Made by a program: the position numbers and the translations under genes. 35,715 nucleotides of DNA from Alkalibacterium sp. (GTDB lineage: Bacteria > Bacillota > Bacilli > Lactobacillales > Carnobacteriaceae_A), in the NCBI GenBank assembly GCA_020832185.1, contig JAFIFE010000015.1:1-35715 (forward strand). Reading direction: 5' to 3'. The notes beneath the pieces are model-generated. The model was not told the DNA's origin and ran no database searches. It saw only the letters and a program-made list of their open reading frames with translations. Shown piece after piece: positions 1-8,464 of this stretch. How positions within the stretch are numbered: the first letter of the stretch is position 1; the number at the start of each line of letters is the position of its first letter.

Positions 1-86
1 TGTACGAATACGTCGTCTGCTCCGTCACGTTCGATAAATCCAAAACCTTTTTCTGCGTTAAACCATTTTACTGTACCTGTTTCCAT
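1..86 (-). CDS. csp: Cold-shock protein, partial (start present, runs off the left edge)
   Basis: Small OB-fold RNA chaperone of the CspA/CspB family that binds single-stranded RNA and DNA and melts mRNA structure in the cold. The first 28 residues are visible: [20 protein letters not shown] and then DGADDVFV. The RNP1 motif KGFGFI is complete and the RNP2 region (DVFVH in the family) is reached at the edge. The ATG at 86 follows a GGAGG at 97-101. About 38 more residues would lie outside the window. The family assignment is secure; which paralogue it is cannot be told. Confidence 0.97.
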   Translation of the reverse strand, partial: METGTVKWFNAEKGFGFIERDGADDVFV

Positions 87-96
87 AATTAAAATT

Positions 97-118
97 CCTC
101 CTTGTGCCTTCAGCACAA
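97..118 (-). promoter_or_regulatory. Hairpin abutting the csp ribosome binding site
   Basis: On the minus strand TTGTGC (113-118) pairs with GCACAA (102-107) around a 5-base loop. The 3' arm ends exactly where the Shine-Dalgarno GGAGG (97-101) begins. Leaders of cold-shock genes are known for temperature-dependent structure, so a stem touching the ribosome site could tune translation. The pairing is seen; the role is inferred. Confidence 0.5.
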
Positions 119-197
119 ATATTTACATTATTGCTTAAGGATCAATTCGGAATGCATTACACAGTTCTTAAAATGTCTCTTACAATATGTTAAACCT

Positions 198-203
198 AGT
201 ATA
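198..203 (-). promoter_or_regulatory. Probable -10 element of the csp promoter
   Basis: TATACT preceded by TGTGT on the minus strand, an extended -10 without a good -35. It would give a leader of roughly 100 bases, which matches the long 5' untranslated regions known for cold-shock genes. Confidence 0.4.
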
Positions 204-258
204 ACACACGATTCGTGAAATACCTAATTTATTTTGCAATTGTCTTAATTCAGACTTA

Positions 259-1110
259 TTATCTTTCTTCAAAGTCGTCTGGTTTACTTAACTCATCAAA
301 AGTCAGATTGTCAAAATAGCTCATGTCTTCATCTGATAACTCAAAGTCAAAAATGTCTGCGTTGCTTCTAATACGTTCTTCGTGAACCGATTTAGTCAAC
401 GTCACAAATCCGTGCTGAACACTCCATCTAAGCAGTAACTGGGCAATCGACTTCCCATACTTTTCGCTCATAGCATTCACTTCTGAATCATCCTTCAGGT
501 ACTTCATTGGAGAAAGAGGAGACCAGGCTTCTACAACCATATTATGCTTGCGGCTTAATTCGACAGTATCCTCCTGACGGACACCAGGGTGAAGACGGAT
601 CTGATTGACCATCGGCATAACCCGACAGTTTTCAACTATATTATTTAAATGAGGAACGGCAAAGTTGCTGAGCCCTATAGCTTTAAGTTTTCCCTCTTCA
701 TATAAATCTTCAAGAGCGCGCCATGTATCAATGTTATCCTGTTTCCAGTCGCCGCCGTTATTTTTAACAACTGGCCAGTGAATCAAGAACAGGTCCAAAT
801 AGTCTAAATCCAATTTTTTTAGTGATTCTTCCACTGTCTTACGTGTATTATCATACCCATGGTTTGTATTATTTAATTTGCTGGTTACAAAAAGGTCTTC
901 ACGAGGCACTCCGCACTGTTTGATTCCTTGACCAACGTATTCTTCGTTACGATACATTTGAGCTGTATCAATATGACGGTATCCTTCTTTCACCGCATTT
1001 ACAACGCCATCAATAGCATCCTGCGGGTCAGTTACCTGCCATGTACCATAGCCTAAAACAGGAATCTCGATTCCATTTGATAAAGTGTACGTATCTTTAA
1101 GACTTCCCAA
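259..1110 (-). CDS. Aldo/keto reductase (AKR5 / 2,5-diketogluconate reductase-like)
   Basis: Cytosolic NADPH-dependent reductase of small carbonyl compounds, 283 residues, the usual length. The AKR catalytic tetrad is complete: Asp48 and Tyr53 (HIDTAQMY), Lys78 (VTSKL) and His111 (LIHWP). IGLSNF and the C-terminal cofactor segment TLTKS followed by R248-S-N are also present. The start is TTG at 1110, chosen because AGGAGG lies 8 bases upstream. It stands alone between csp and a CPBP gene. The substrate cannot be read from sequence. A related but truncated copy lies at the other end of the window. Confidence 0.93.
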   Translation of the reverse strand: MGSLKDTYTLSNGIEIPVLGYGTWQVTDPQDAIDGVVNAVKEGYRHIDTAQMYRNEEYVGQGIKQCGVPREDLFVTSKLNNTNHGYDNTRKTVEESLKKLDLDYLDLFLIHWPVVKNNGGDWKQDNIDTWRALEDLYEEGKLKAIGLSNFAVPHLNNIVENCRVMPMVNQIRLHPGVRQEDTVELSRKHNMVVEAWSPLSPMKYLKDDSEVNAMSEKYGKSIAQLLLRWSVQHGFVTLTKSVHEERIRSNADIFDFELSDEDMSYFDNLTFDELSKPDDFEER

Positions 1111-1307
1111 AATAACTTCCTCCTATTAGTATAGTTCTTTTAATAACAGTTACTTACTTATTATACATGAAAATTTGATTAGTAAAATAATTTAGACTCA
1201 TTAACTTTAACCCTATTTTTCATGATGGATACTTGGTTTTATTCTACTAGTTAAACATGACCAGACTCTAAGACGTATGGGAAAGTGCCAAAATATTAAG
1301 TGATTTT

Positions 1308-2048
1308 TTAAACAATGCCCGAAGCAAGGATAAATATGGCTAACCCATGCGTGAGGGTAGCTGCTATTATTCCATGTTTTAAACGGACACATGCACAAAT
1401 GAGTCCCTCATATAATGTAAAAATCAAAATCATCATGCCTATATCGGTTACTGTTATGGCTAGAAATATATGGCCGATGGAGAAAAACAGTCCGGAAAGC
1501 AGGACCGCACGCCATGGGCTAGTAATCGTTTCAAAATAACCTTGAAGATACCCTCTAAACAAAACTTCCTCCATGAAATTACCAAAGATAGTCAGAATGA
1601 ATAAAGGCAGAAGCAGAGTAGTTGCGACAGCTTCTCCCCTCTGTTCGATAGGAATAGTGTTATACATAAGCAGGAACGGAGCGCTGACTAATGCTGCACC
1701 GGCTATCCCCACCACTATTGATGCTGTTCTTTTATCACTTATCCAATAAAGATACTGATTCAGCAATGGATTTGAATAGACAATAAGCAGTGTTATCAAC
1801 AAGCTTATAATCCCTAACGTAATGAGAAGGGCTCCATCATCAATGAATCGAAACCAAACCATAAAATCATCAGCTAAACCTATTCGCCAGAAACCTAAAG
1901 GTGTCATTGCGTCTCTTATCAGTAAAAACCCAAAAATGAACAACACTAACTTTGGAAATATTTGGGTTTTAGGCAATAAAAAATAGCATGCAACAAGGAA
2001 AACCACCCCCGGACTGATCCGTATAAAGTAGTCAATTAAATCGGTCAT
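1308..2048 (-). CDS. CPBP family intramembrane metalloprotease
   Basis: Membrane protein of the CPBP (CAAX protease and bacteriocin-processing, Abi) family, about 246 residues with six to eight hydrophobic segments. The family motifs are present: EEVLFRG in motif 1, GHIFLA in motif 2 and a late histidine in THGLAIF. In Gram-positive bacteria members are tied to bacteriocin self-immunity or membrane protein processing; no bacteriocin gene is seen here. ATG at 2048 has GGAAAGG about 6 bases upstream; a GTG at 2054 is a less likely start. It begins 40 bases after the stop of the acetyltransferase gene and probably shares its transcript. Confidence 0.88.
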   Translation of the reverse strand: MTDLIDYFIRISPGVVFLVACYFLLPKTQIFPKLVLFIFGFLLIRDAMTPLGFWRIGLADDFMVWFRFIDDGALLITLGIISLLITLLIVYSNPLLNQYLYWISDKRTASIVVGIAGAALVSAPFLLMYNTIPIEQRGEAVATTLLLPLFILTIFGNFMEEVLFRGYLQGYFETITSPWRAVLLSGLFFSIGHIFLAITVTDIGMMILIFTLYEGLICACVRLKHGIIAATLTHGLAIFILASGIV

Positions 2049-2088
2049 CAGCACCCTTTCCTTTCAATTCAGCTTTACTCGGAACTGA

Positions 2089-2562
2089 CTAGTCATCCAG
2101 TAGCAGATCAAAGTGATAGACTTCTTCGCGCTTACCGAGAGTGTCATACAGATTAACGGCCGGTGAGTCCACTGGGTCAGCTTGAATAAATGCGATCCAA
2201 GCTCCAGATTTGAGTGCTTCCTGCTTTAAAAAATAAATAAGGTTAGTCGCGATTCTCTGTCTGAGGTGCTGACTATCGACAGCTAAATCATAGATATACA
2301 CTTCACTACGCTCCTGTTCACACTTGTCCATCACATAAGCTACCAGTCCCCCCACTATCTTTTCATCAATTATCGCTACACATACAATAATATGCTCTTT
2401 GGATAGTAGAGACTTTAAATAATCATCGGAGGGTTTGTTCCCTAAATAAGTCGTCTTGTCTTCAAAAGCAGATGCAAAGAGTTTATTCAATTCTTTAATT
2501 CTACTTATAGATTCAGCATTATTGGATAATCGTGTATAGGTAACTGGTTCATTCTGACTCAT
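2089..2562 (-). CDS. GNAT acetyltransferase resembling aminoglycoside 3-N-acetyltransferase AAC(3)-I
   Basis: 157-residue GNAT acetyltransferase. The core EVYIYDLAVDSQHLRQRIAT, with QADPVDSPAVNLYDTLGKRE and a final HFD, closely parallels remembered AAC(3)-I gentamicin acetyltransferases (SEIYIYDLAV, then HRRQGIAT, then GIREEVMHFD). This strongly suggests that subfamily rather than a generic GNAT. The acetyl-CoA loop reads RQRIAT instead of the usual RQGIAT. The ATG at 2562 is chosen because GAAAGGAGA lies about 8 bases upstream; an upstream ATG in frame has no ribosome site. Whether it acts on aminoglycosides is unknown. It is followed by the CPBP protease gene. Confidence 0.85.
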   Translation of the reverse strand: MSQNEPVTYTRLSNNAESISRIKELNKLFASAFEDKTTYLGNKPSDDYLKSLLSKEHIIVCVAIIDEKIVGGLVAYVMDKCEQERSEVYIYDLAVDSQHLRQRIATNLIYFLKQEALKSGAWIAFIQADPVDSPAVNLYDTLGKREEVYHFDLLLDD

Positions 2563-2751
2563 TACGTTTTTCTCCTTTCTATCTTTTACCATGAAAAACA
2601 GGTGATTAAACAGCTAACTGTCTTTACCGACCATGTACTATTACAAGAAAATCGCAGCCTCCATTTATTTACCCCAATAATATCAACTTGCTTAAAAAAT
2701 ACAATCATTAACCATTTTTAATTAAGTAATCGTCTAATCACTTTTAAATAA

Positions 2752-2798
2752 AAAAAACCAGGATTCATCTGCTCTTAAAGCAAATAAATCCTGGTTTT
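2752..2798 (-). terminator. Rho-independent terminator of the tRNA-dihydrouridine synthase gene
   Basis: AAAACCAGGAT pairs with ATCCTGGTTTT (2754-2764 with 2788-2798), with an inner TGCT/AGCA stem, and a T-run follows on the minus strand. It lies just past the dus stop codon. Confidence 0.85.
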
Positions 2799-2804
2799 AA
2801 TTGG

Positions 2805-3809
2805 TTACCCTTCAACAGGCACTACATTGGTTTCTTCAATTTTCTGACTGTTACTTTTTTCAAATTTATCCAGTAACATACGAACTTGATCTGTTGTTTC
2901 TGTTTCCATCAGTTGAGCCCGTAATCCACTTGCTCCGGGTATACCTCGAACGTAGATTTTAAAGAATCGACGAAGCGGTTTGAATGCTCGACCAGCTTCT
3001 TCTCCATATTGATCAAACAGATCCATATGAAGTCTAAAGAGGTCGAGAAGTTCTTCACTGCTATGTTCTCTCGGTTCTTTTTCAAACGCAAACGGGTTAG
3101 TGAACACGCCTCGTCCGATCATTACTCCATCTACACCTGTTTCTTCAACCAAACGTAATCCAGTTTCACGATCAGGTATATCTCCATTAATAGTCAGTAA
3201 TGTATCCGGAGCAATCTCATCTCTGATTTTTTTAATCTCAGGAATCAGTTCCCAGTGTGCATCGTACTTACTCATTTCTCTTTTAGTGCGCAGGTGAATA
3301 GAAAGATTGGCAATATTCTGCTTTAATAAGTGAGTGATCCAGTCATGCATTTCATCAAGCTGTGTATACCCCAGTCGAGTTTTCACACTGACAGGCAGTC
3401 CGCCTGCTTTAGCTGCTTCAATCAATTCAGCCGCTACTTCAAATCGACGGATCAGCCCACTGCCTTTCCCTTTACCGGCAACATTCGGTACTGGACACCC
3501 CATATTAATATCCACACCACTAAATCCTTCTTCAGCCATCCCAATGCTCATTTCACGGAAATGTTCGGGCTGGTCTCCCCATATGTGAGCGACCAATGGC
3601 TGTTCATCTTCCGTAAACGCCAGACGTCCACGTAGACTATTGCGTCCTTCAGGATGACAATAGCTGACCGAATTTGTAAACTCGGTAAAGAAGACATCGG
3701 GTCTGCCGGCTTCGGTAATGACATGTCTGAACACAACATCCGTTACATCTTCCATTGGTGCAAGCACGAAAAACGGCTTCGGTAAGTCTTTCCAGAAATT
3801 TTCTTTCAT
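2805..3809 (-). CDS. dus: tRNA-dihydrouridine synthase
   Basis: FMN-dependent enzyme that reduces uridine to dihydrouridine in the tRNA D-loop region, 334 residues. Visible hallmarks are LAPMEDVTD at residues 16-24, the active-site cysteine Cys105 in [19 protein letters not shown], the KTRLGY segment, INGDI and the flavin phosphate loop GVMIGRGVF. The ATG at 3809 has AAAGGA upstream. It is monocistronic, with its own terminator right after the stop. Sequence alone does not fix which uridine positions it modifies. Confidence 0.95.
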   Translation of the reverse strand: MKENFWKDLPKPFFVLAPMEDVTDVVFRHVITEAGRPDVFFTEFTNSVSYCHPEGRNSLRGRLAFTEDEQPLVAHIWGDQPEHFREMSIGMAEEGFSGVDINMGCPVPNVAGKGKGSGLIRRFEVAAELIEAAKAGGLPVSVKTRLGYTQLDEMHDWITHLLKQNIANLSIHLRTKREMSKYDAHWELIPEIKKIRDEIAPDTLLTINGDIPDRETGLRLVEETGVDGVMIGRGVFTNPFAFEKEPREHSSEELLDLFRLHMDLFDQYGEEAGRAFKPLRRFFKIYVRGIPGASGLRAQLMETETTDQVRMLLDKFEKSNSQKIEETNVVPVEG

Positions 3810-3993
3810 GTTTAAATAAATCCTTTCGCTGATAAAGTTACATTTAGAGTTATCTATAGTATTGATTTATTATCTACTCTAGTTTCCTAATAGATACGGT
3901 TTTACCCTTCTTGCATATCTAACCTTATCTATTTTAACTTTTATAGCGCGTTTGTCAAATCCAGGTTAATGAAGATACAGACTTATAAACAGT

Positions 3994-4539
3994 CTATTGT
4001 TTGTTTTTTATATTTTTCTTATGGGCCTTTATTTTTTTGATTGCCCATTCATAGTGACTGCTGGTAGAGCTTGTGAAGTACGAACCGATCGTACTGCCAC
4101 CGACCCAGTCATACATGCCTTTCGAAAATAGCTCTTCCTCAGACAGGCTCTCTATTGCCTCCATCATTTTCTGATGGGAGATTTTGAATTGTGCCAGGGC
4201 GTCTTCGTATGATACGTCCTGTCCTTTCTCCCAAAACAAAGCATTCATCTCCCCATATGTTTTCCAATTGTATCCTTCTTTCAGAAACGGGCGTTTAGTC
4301 TCATTTGTTTTGTTCCCGATCCAATTAAGCACGAGCTTATGCCACTCATGTAAATGTATCAGTACATCTCTCACATTTTTATCCCTTTTCCAGTGTCTTT
4401 CTTTTTTCGTGACATCCATTGAAAAATCGAACGGTTCTTCACATTCCTGTTTTGTCATCTTACTTATTGCTTCAAGTAATCTGTCATACGTAGTATCAGC
4501 TGATTCAATCAGTTCTGTTTTATTCTGTGGTCTCGCCAT
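3994..4539 (-). CDS. ClbS/DfsB family four-helix bundle protein (DUF1706)
   Basis: 181 residues, all-helical and soluble. The start MARPQNKTELIESADTTYDR and the central HLHEWHKLVLNWI are typical of the ClbS/DfsB (DUF1706) family. ClbS itself opens the cyclopropane warhead of colibactin to protect its producer; most other members have no known role and belong to the wider DinB-like bundle group. The ATG at 4539 has AAGGAG 8 bases upstream. No colibactin-like biosynthetic genes are present, so a self-resistance role cannot be claimed. Confidence 0.85.
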   Translation of the reverse strand: MARPQNKTELIESADTTYDRLLEAISKMTKQECEEPFDFSMDVTKKERHWKRDKNVRDVLIHLHEWHKLVLNWIGNKTNETKRPFLKEGYNWKTYGEMNALFWEKGQDVSYEDALAQFKISHQKMMEAIESLSEEELFSKGMYDWVGGSTIGSYFTSSTSSHYEWAIKKIKAHKKNIKNKQ

Positions 4540-4616
4540 TTTACTTGCTCCTTAACCGGTATCAAGACAGGATAATAATAACCTCTGCATGAGATCATTT
4601 CTTTCAGCAAGTTATT

Positions 4617-5577
4617 TTACTCTCCATACTTGACCCCTTTATATAGTGCTGATCCTGACTCTCCAATAGTCACGGCAATAACGACTATGGTAATCAGTAA
4701 AATCAGTCGTTCAAAAGATAGAGGTGCATATCGTTCAAATTCTTGTATGATTTCATTATTCCATAGAGTAAGACTATTAATGATAGCTATAAATAATCCA
4801 GCAGATATTACATTCAATAGTGTAGTGATGACAGCTATTTTTAAGGTCCATCTCCCTTTAATGATATTAATCAGTTCTATTAGGATATTTAATAGAAACA
4901 CTAAAACAACTAAAATTAAATATGAATCGATCACATCATTATTAAAAAGGGGAATAAAACTAATCTCACGACCTACATTATAATAAATCCCAATTCTATC
5001 TGATAACAGAAAAAATAACATTAAAAAGACTGTCGTCATTATAATAGAAAACACTGACTCTCCTCTAGATATCAACGCTTTGTTCTCAGGCAGCTCTGAT
5101 AACTGTGAGGGTTCCCATTTTTCAAATGCCTGATCCGGTCCAATTGATACTTCATAATACTCTAATAATGCGAAAATAACGGTTACCCACGCTGCTCCCT
5201 GCAGTAGTGCGGAAAATAGAGATAAAACATAGCCAACACTCATCTCAACTATACCCTCAGTCGAGAATAAAGCTGACAATCCGACTGCTATCGATACACT
5301 CACCAATATTGACAGCAAGACGATTTTCAGAACAAACATATATCGGTCAAAATAATTAGGTCCAATGAGGTATCTTTCTTTTCCTCTATACTGAACTGCC
5401 AGTCTTTTTGGATTTCCAAGCTTTCTCAATACTTTATCTATTTTTTTCTTCTTCAGTCAGTGTATTATCTTGTTCATCAATCATCTCATTGATTAATAGG
5501 TTCAAATCTAACTCTATTTCTTTTCGCTTCTTTTCTGGAAGTTCTTTTGTGACGGCATAAATATATTTGTCAATCAT
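4617..5577 (-). pseudogene. HAAS-domain membrane protein, split by a frameshift in an A7 tract
   Basis: An intact gene would encode about 320 residues: an N-terminal HAAS signalling domain followed by six or so membrane helices. The true start is ATG 5577, with AAGGAGG 7 bases upstream. It reads MIDKYIYAVTKELPEKKRK onward but stops at 5434-5436 after 47 codons. The rest of the protein (4617-5429, beginning RKLGNPKRLAVQYRGKERYL) continues in another frame and has no ribosome site of its own; its first usable codon is a TTG. Removing one A from the run at 5441-5447 joins both halves into an unbroken HAAS domain (TEEEK-IDKVLRKLGNPK). HAAS genes usually follow a PadR regulator gene; none is next to this one. 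A real mutation, slippage recoding or a sequencing error are all possible. Confidence 0.8.
5441..5447 (-). other. A7 homopolymer at the frameshift point
   Basis: On the minus strand the sequence reads GAAGAAGAAAAAAATAGATAA. With seven A the upstream frame ends at TAA; with six A it continues into the membrane domain. Such runs are hot spots for replication and transcription slippage. Confidence 0.8.
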
Positions 5578-5786
5578 GATCAGCCCTCCTTAAAGGAACA
5601 CGTATAAGATGCTGTCAGCAGCAGTGCAGATCCACAAAAATCATCACCGACACGTCCACTTTACACCTATGACTTTTCTATCCTTTCGCTATGTATTAGT
5701 AACCCCAGACATGTGTTTAAAACACCTATCGAAGGTTACTATCGGTTTGACTGATGTCTTCACATTTTTAATAACTTAGTCAGAAC

Positions 5787-5809
5787 GGTTTATTCTATTA
5801 GAATAAACC
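5787..5809. repeat. Inverted repeat downstream of the GyrI-like gene
   Basis: GGTTTATTCT and AGAATAAACC form a perfect 10-bp stem with a 3-base loop, 11 bases past the stop codon of the gene at 5821. No T-run follows on either strand, so it may be an RNA 3'-end stem rather than a classical terminator. The surrounding gap (5578-5820) holds no gene, and no PadR gene in particular. Confidence 0.5.
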
Positions 5810-5820
5810 AAAGTAATTAT

Positions 5821-6279
5821 TTAACTGAGTAAAAATTCTACTCTCGTTAGAAGCTCACTACTGTCTACCTCTTCTGGAGAATGGTAATAATACTCGTAAA
5901 CAACCCCTGTTGGACGATACCCTTCCCGGCTTAGCCACGCAGTCATCTGTTCGTACAATAAGCCGACTTTATCATATGGTCCTTTGTGAAAGCCTATCGC
6001 TTTCTTGCCCCCTGGAACAGAGCTTAAAGTAATTTCTCCACTCCCCTCTATTATATGTTGAATAGGAAACCCTACATCGATAATCAGATGGTCCATATCC
6101 ATATTATAATAGGCGATGAATGCCGGTCCTATCGGTTCTTCCCCTTTTTCTAAAATGTATTTAGTTATGGAGCCATAAATCTCCCCTATCAGCTTAGGCA
6201 TTTCTCCCATTGAAGTTGTTTTTCTCATAGTCAATGCGGGTTGAGCAGCTGTTTCTACAACTTGCATTAAATAATTCAT
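5821..6279 (-). CDS. GyrI-like / AraC effector-binding domain protein
   Basis: 152 residues consisting of a stand-alone GyrI-like small-molecule binding domain (SHS2 duplication). Typical traits are the GPAFIAYYN strand, the central VGFPI segment, the GGKKAIGFHKGPYDKV turn and the final WLSREGYRPTGVVYEYYY. In multidrug regulators this domain binds drugs and lipophilic cations; free-standing versions are proposed to bind or hydrolyse small molecules. No DNA-binding domain is present. ATG 6279 follows AAGGAAA. Confidence 0.88.
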   Translation of the reverse strand: MNYLMQVVETAAQPALTMRKTTSMGEMPKLIGEIYGSITKYILEKGEEPIGPAFIAYYNMDMDHLIIDVGFPIQHIIEGSGEITLSSVPGGKKAIGFHKGPYDKVGLLYEQMTAWLSREGYRPTGVVYEYYYHSPEEVDSSELLTRVEFLLS

Positions 6280-6335
6280 GATTCATTTCCTTTTTTTTTA
6301 CCTTATCGTCCTTTGTTTTACAATTACCCCTCATC

Positions 6336-6707
6336 TTAAATATGATCACGATTCTTTTTGGGTACGTTTTTGTAAACTAAGTGATAAGATTCGACAATAA
6401 GGTGTTCAATTTCATCATCAGTTAACTGATCAGTTTCTAGTTTAATCGAATTCCAGTGCACTTTATTCGTATGATACCCTGGAATCACATCGGAATACTG
6501 TTCCCTCAATAGATCGTTTTTCTCTGGACCTCCTTTCAGAGTGATCATTGCATCTTCTTTTGCCTCAGGGGTCATTAGGCCGAACATTTTACCCATTAAA
6601 TCGAAATAATAAACATCCCATTCTTCCCGGTAATAGACTTTTGCTCCCTGTAATTGATCGGCTGCTTTTTTAAAACGATCAATCCGTTCTATCATCGACT
6701 GCGACAT
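6336..6707 (-). CDS. MmcQ/YjbR family protein
   Basis: About 123 residues of the MmcQ/YjbR (CyaY-like fold) family, small proteins of uncertain function sometimes called DNA-binding. Visible traits are MFGLMTPEA, AMITLKGGPEKNDLLRE, PGYHTNKVHWNSI and the closing LIVESYHLVYKNVPKK. ATG 6707 is preferred to ATG 6713 because AGGAG sits 7 bases before it and almost touches the other. It precedes the GyrI-like gene by 56 bases, so the two are probably cotranscribed. Confidence 0.85.
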   Translation of the reverse strand: MSQSMIERIDRFKKAADQLQGAKVYYREEWDVYYFDLMGKMFGLMTPEAKEDAMITLKGGPEKNDLLREQYSDVIPGYHTNKVHWNSIKLETDQLTDDEIEHLIVESYHLVYKNVPKKNRDHI

Positions 6708-6713
6708 AATCAT

Positions 6714-7207
6714 TCTCCTTTAAGTTTATTAGGTTTCTATGTATATATTTTTAAAATCAGAAAGATCCTGCTAATGGCTTAGTTAATTTAGACGTAGGTA
6801 TCCAATCGATAGAATGAGATAGGATACTCACGTATCATGAACTGTATTAAATTTGGACTTAATTACTCTGTGTATGGACACTTCGAGTAAAAGGGGATCT
6901 GTTTTTCTTCCTATGTGTTAATCGTTAAGTGCATTATATTTTTTTCACAAGGATATATCAATTCAAACGACAGCACATACCGTGATAAGAAGTTACTCTT
7001 GTTCCTAATACCCATTAGCTTATTTACTCCCTCACTCTCAGCTTTATTTTGATACAAAGACCCCATTAAATGTCTTCATCAGGTCATTTAATGGGGTCTA
7101 TAAGTAGTTAGATTTTATTTGAAAATTTAGCAGGCAATAAACCATGTATCATTGCCTACTGTCATCATGCTCAGCAACTGAACTGATATTAATGCCTTTT
7201 ATTGAGT
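6714..7207. other. Intergenic region without a recognisable gene
   Basis: About 490 bases between the anti-sigma gene and the MmcQ gene, both on the minus strand. No reading frame with a ribosome site was found. The only clear structure is the long inverted repeat at 7058-7099. The promoter of the MmcQ gene must lie here but no strong -35/-10 pair stands out. Confidence 0.5.
7058..7099. repeat. 15-bp perfect inverted repeat, probable transcript end of the sigma/anti-sigma operon
   Basis: AGACCCCATTAAATG (7058-7072) and its exact complement (7085-7099) enclose a 12-base loop, about 110 bases past the anti-sigma stop codon. The stem is strong but lacks a T-run on both sides, so termination is inferred from position only. 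Confidence 0.55.
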
Positions 7208-8464
7208 CTAATAAATACTAGGTTTTGCTGATGACACATCATTGATATAAATAGTGTCATAAGGAATATTCTCTATGCTTTCAATAAACATTTCAGCAGT
7301 ACCATATACACGTACCCCATACGTTTTAACCCCTTTTTCTTCTACATACTCAAGGGCAGTGTTATAGAAATCTACCTTTGATGGACTAGCTTCAACTAAT
7401 TCCACAAACTCTTCCTGATCCCTTAAATAAGCCAGCCGAGATTTAAAGTGAGTCTCATAAGCTTCTGGAAAAACGTCGACTGAAGAGGGCGTCAGTTCAA
7501 AGTATTCATTTAGATTAAACAATGGATATTTCTCCGGATCAGGACGCATATTTCCGCCTGGTTCATCATTATAATCAGGATTAAAGCCTATTAAATGCAT
7601 GTAGTGATCCTCTCTCCAGTTCGTTCCTGGTTCTGTTGTCCGGATCCCTGCCCATTTAAAGTCTAGCTCCTCATTCTCTCTACTCAAATTATTTAATTCT
7701 TCCATGGTTAGATCCTCGTTGAAGACAATACTCATAGATATATAGGAAAGAGGGTTCAAACCGTTTAAATAATCTAAAGTAATATCCGTTTGCTGCCGGG
7801 CCATTTCTTCTCGAATTTCTAGTCCCCCTTCTGATAAATCTTCTGTTGAGTGATTCTGTATTTTCTCAAAGCCATTAAATATATTAAATCGGCTGTCAGT
7901 TCCATAAATGCCATCGATTCCATATGTGAAGCTTCCTCTAACCAAATTAAGCAAGTGTACCTGTTCATTATTTGCATACACATTTCTTAATGAATAACTC
8001 AAGTCATATTCACCAAATCCCTGTGGTTCCTGATTAGTATAGCCGTTCATTACATACCCCGGCATATTTAAACTAATATGAGCCTGCATATTAAAATGAA
8101 AATCTGGAATGGGGTGTTCCTGGTCTTCGTATTCGGAAATCTGAGTCGGATCATAATAACGTTGATCGACGAGAGCTGATACACCATAAAAAATACTAAC
8201 GTAAAGTATGATGACCATTAGTACAGATGTTGCTACAACTTTCGCCAATCTAAGGTTAACGACTTTTTGAATATCTTTTGTCTCATTTGAATGATTGAAA
8301 GAGTCACCTTCTGATCCATCTCTTCCTATAAAATCATCAGACAACTGTTCAGCAAAATAGGTTTCAAGAGACTCATATTTTTCCAGTTCATTTTGAACGA
8401 TTATTATTTCTTCTTCCGTTGCTGTTCCTTCTTCATAACGCTTTAATAAATCTTTAAAATTCAT
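7208..8464 (-). CDS. Membrane anti-sigma factor (sigma factor regulator N- and C-terminal domains)
   Basis: 418 residues. A short cytosolic N-terminus (NFKDLLKRYEEGTATEEE) fits a sigma-binding anti-sigma domain, one membrane helix spans about residues 72-100 (VVATSVLMVIILYVSIFYGV), and about 315 extracytoplasmic residues follow, matching the Sigma_reg_N/Sigma_reg_C architecture seen with SigM-like systems. It should hold the sigma factor at the membrane until the outer domain senses an envelope signal. Its start overlaps the end of the sigma gene by 11 bases, so the two are translationally coupled. The identity rests on architecture and position. Confidence 0.85.
   Translation of the reverse strand: MNFKDLLKRYEEGTATEEEIIIVQNELEKYESLETYFAEQLSDDFIGRDGSEGDSFNHSNETKDIQKVVNLRLAKVVATSVLMVIILYVSIFYGVSALVDQRYYDPTQISEYEDQEHPIPDFHFNMQAHISLNMPGYVMNGYTNQEPQGFGEYDLSYSLRNVYANNEQVHLLNLVRGSFTYGIDGIYGTDSRFNIFNGFEKIQNHSTEDLSEGGLEIREEMARQQTDITLDYLNGLNPLSYISMSIVFNEDLTMEELNNLSRENEELDFKWAGIRTTEPGTNWREDHYMHLIGFNPDYNDEPGGNMRPDPEKYPLFNLNEYFELTPSSVDVFPEAYETHFKSRLAYLRDQEEFVELVEASPSKVDFYNTALEYVEEKGVKTYGVRVYGTAEMFIESIENIPYDTIYINDVSSAKPSIY

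Noticed and set aside
1213-1539. Open frames on both strands overlapping the CPBP gene
   Set aside because: They lack ribosome sites and recognisable protein features; they mirror the codon structure of the real gene.
3100-3739. Several open frames antisense to or within the tRNA-dihydrouridine synthase gene
   Set aside because: The enzyme frame carries every family motif; the others are low-complexity shadows.
3994-4539. Colibactin-type self-resistance from the ClbS-like gene
   Set aside because: Family membership alone does not support it; no polyketide or peptide synthase genes accompany it.
7058-7099. Perfect 15-bp inverted repeat as an insertion sequence end or miniature element
   Set aside because: It is a single compact hairpin without target duplications or a second copy in the window; a transcript-end stem is simpler.
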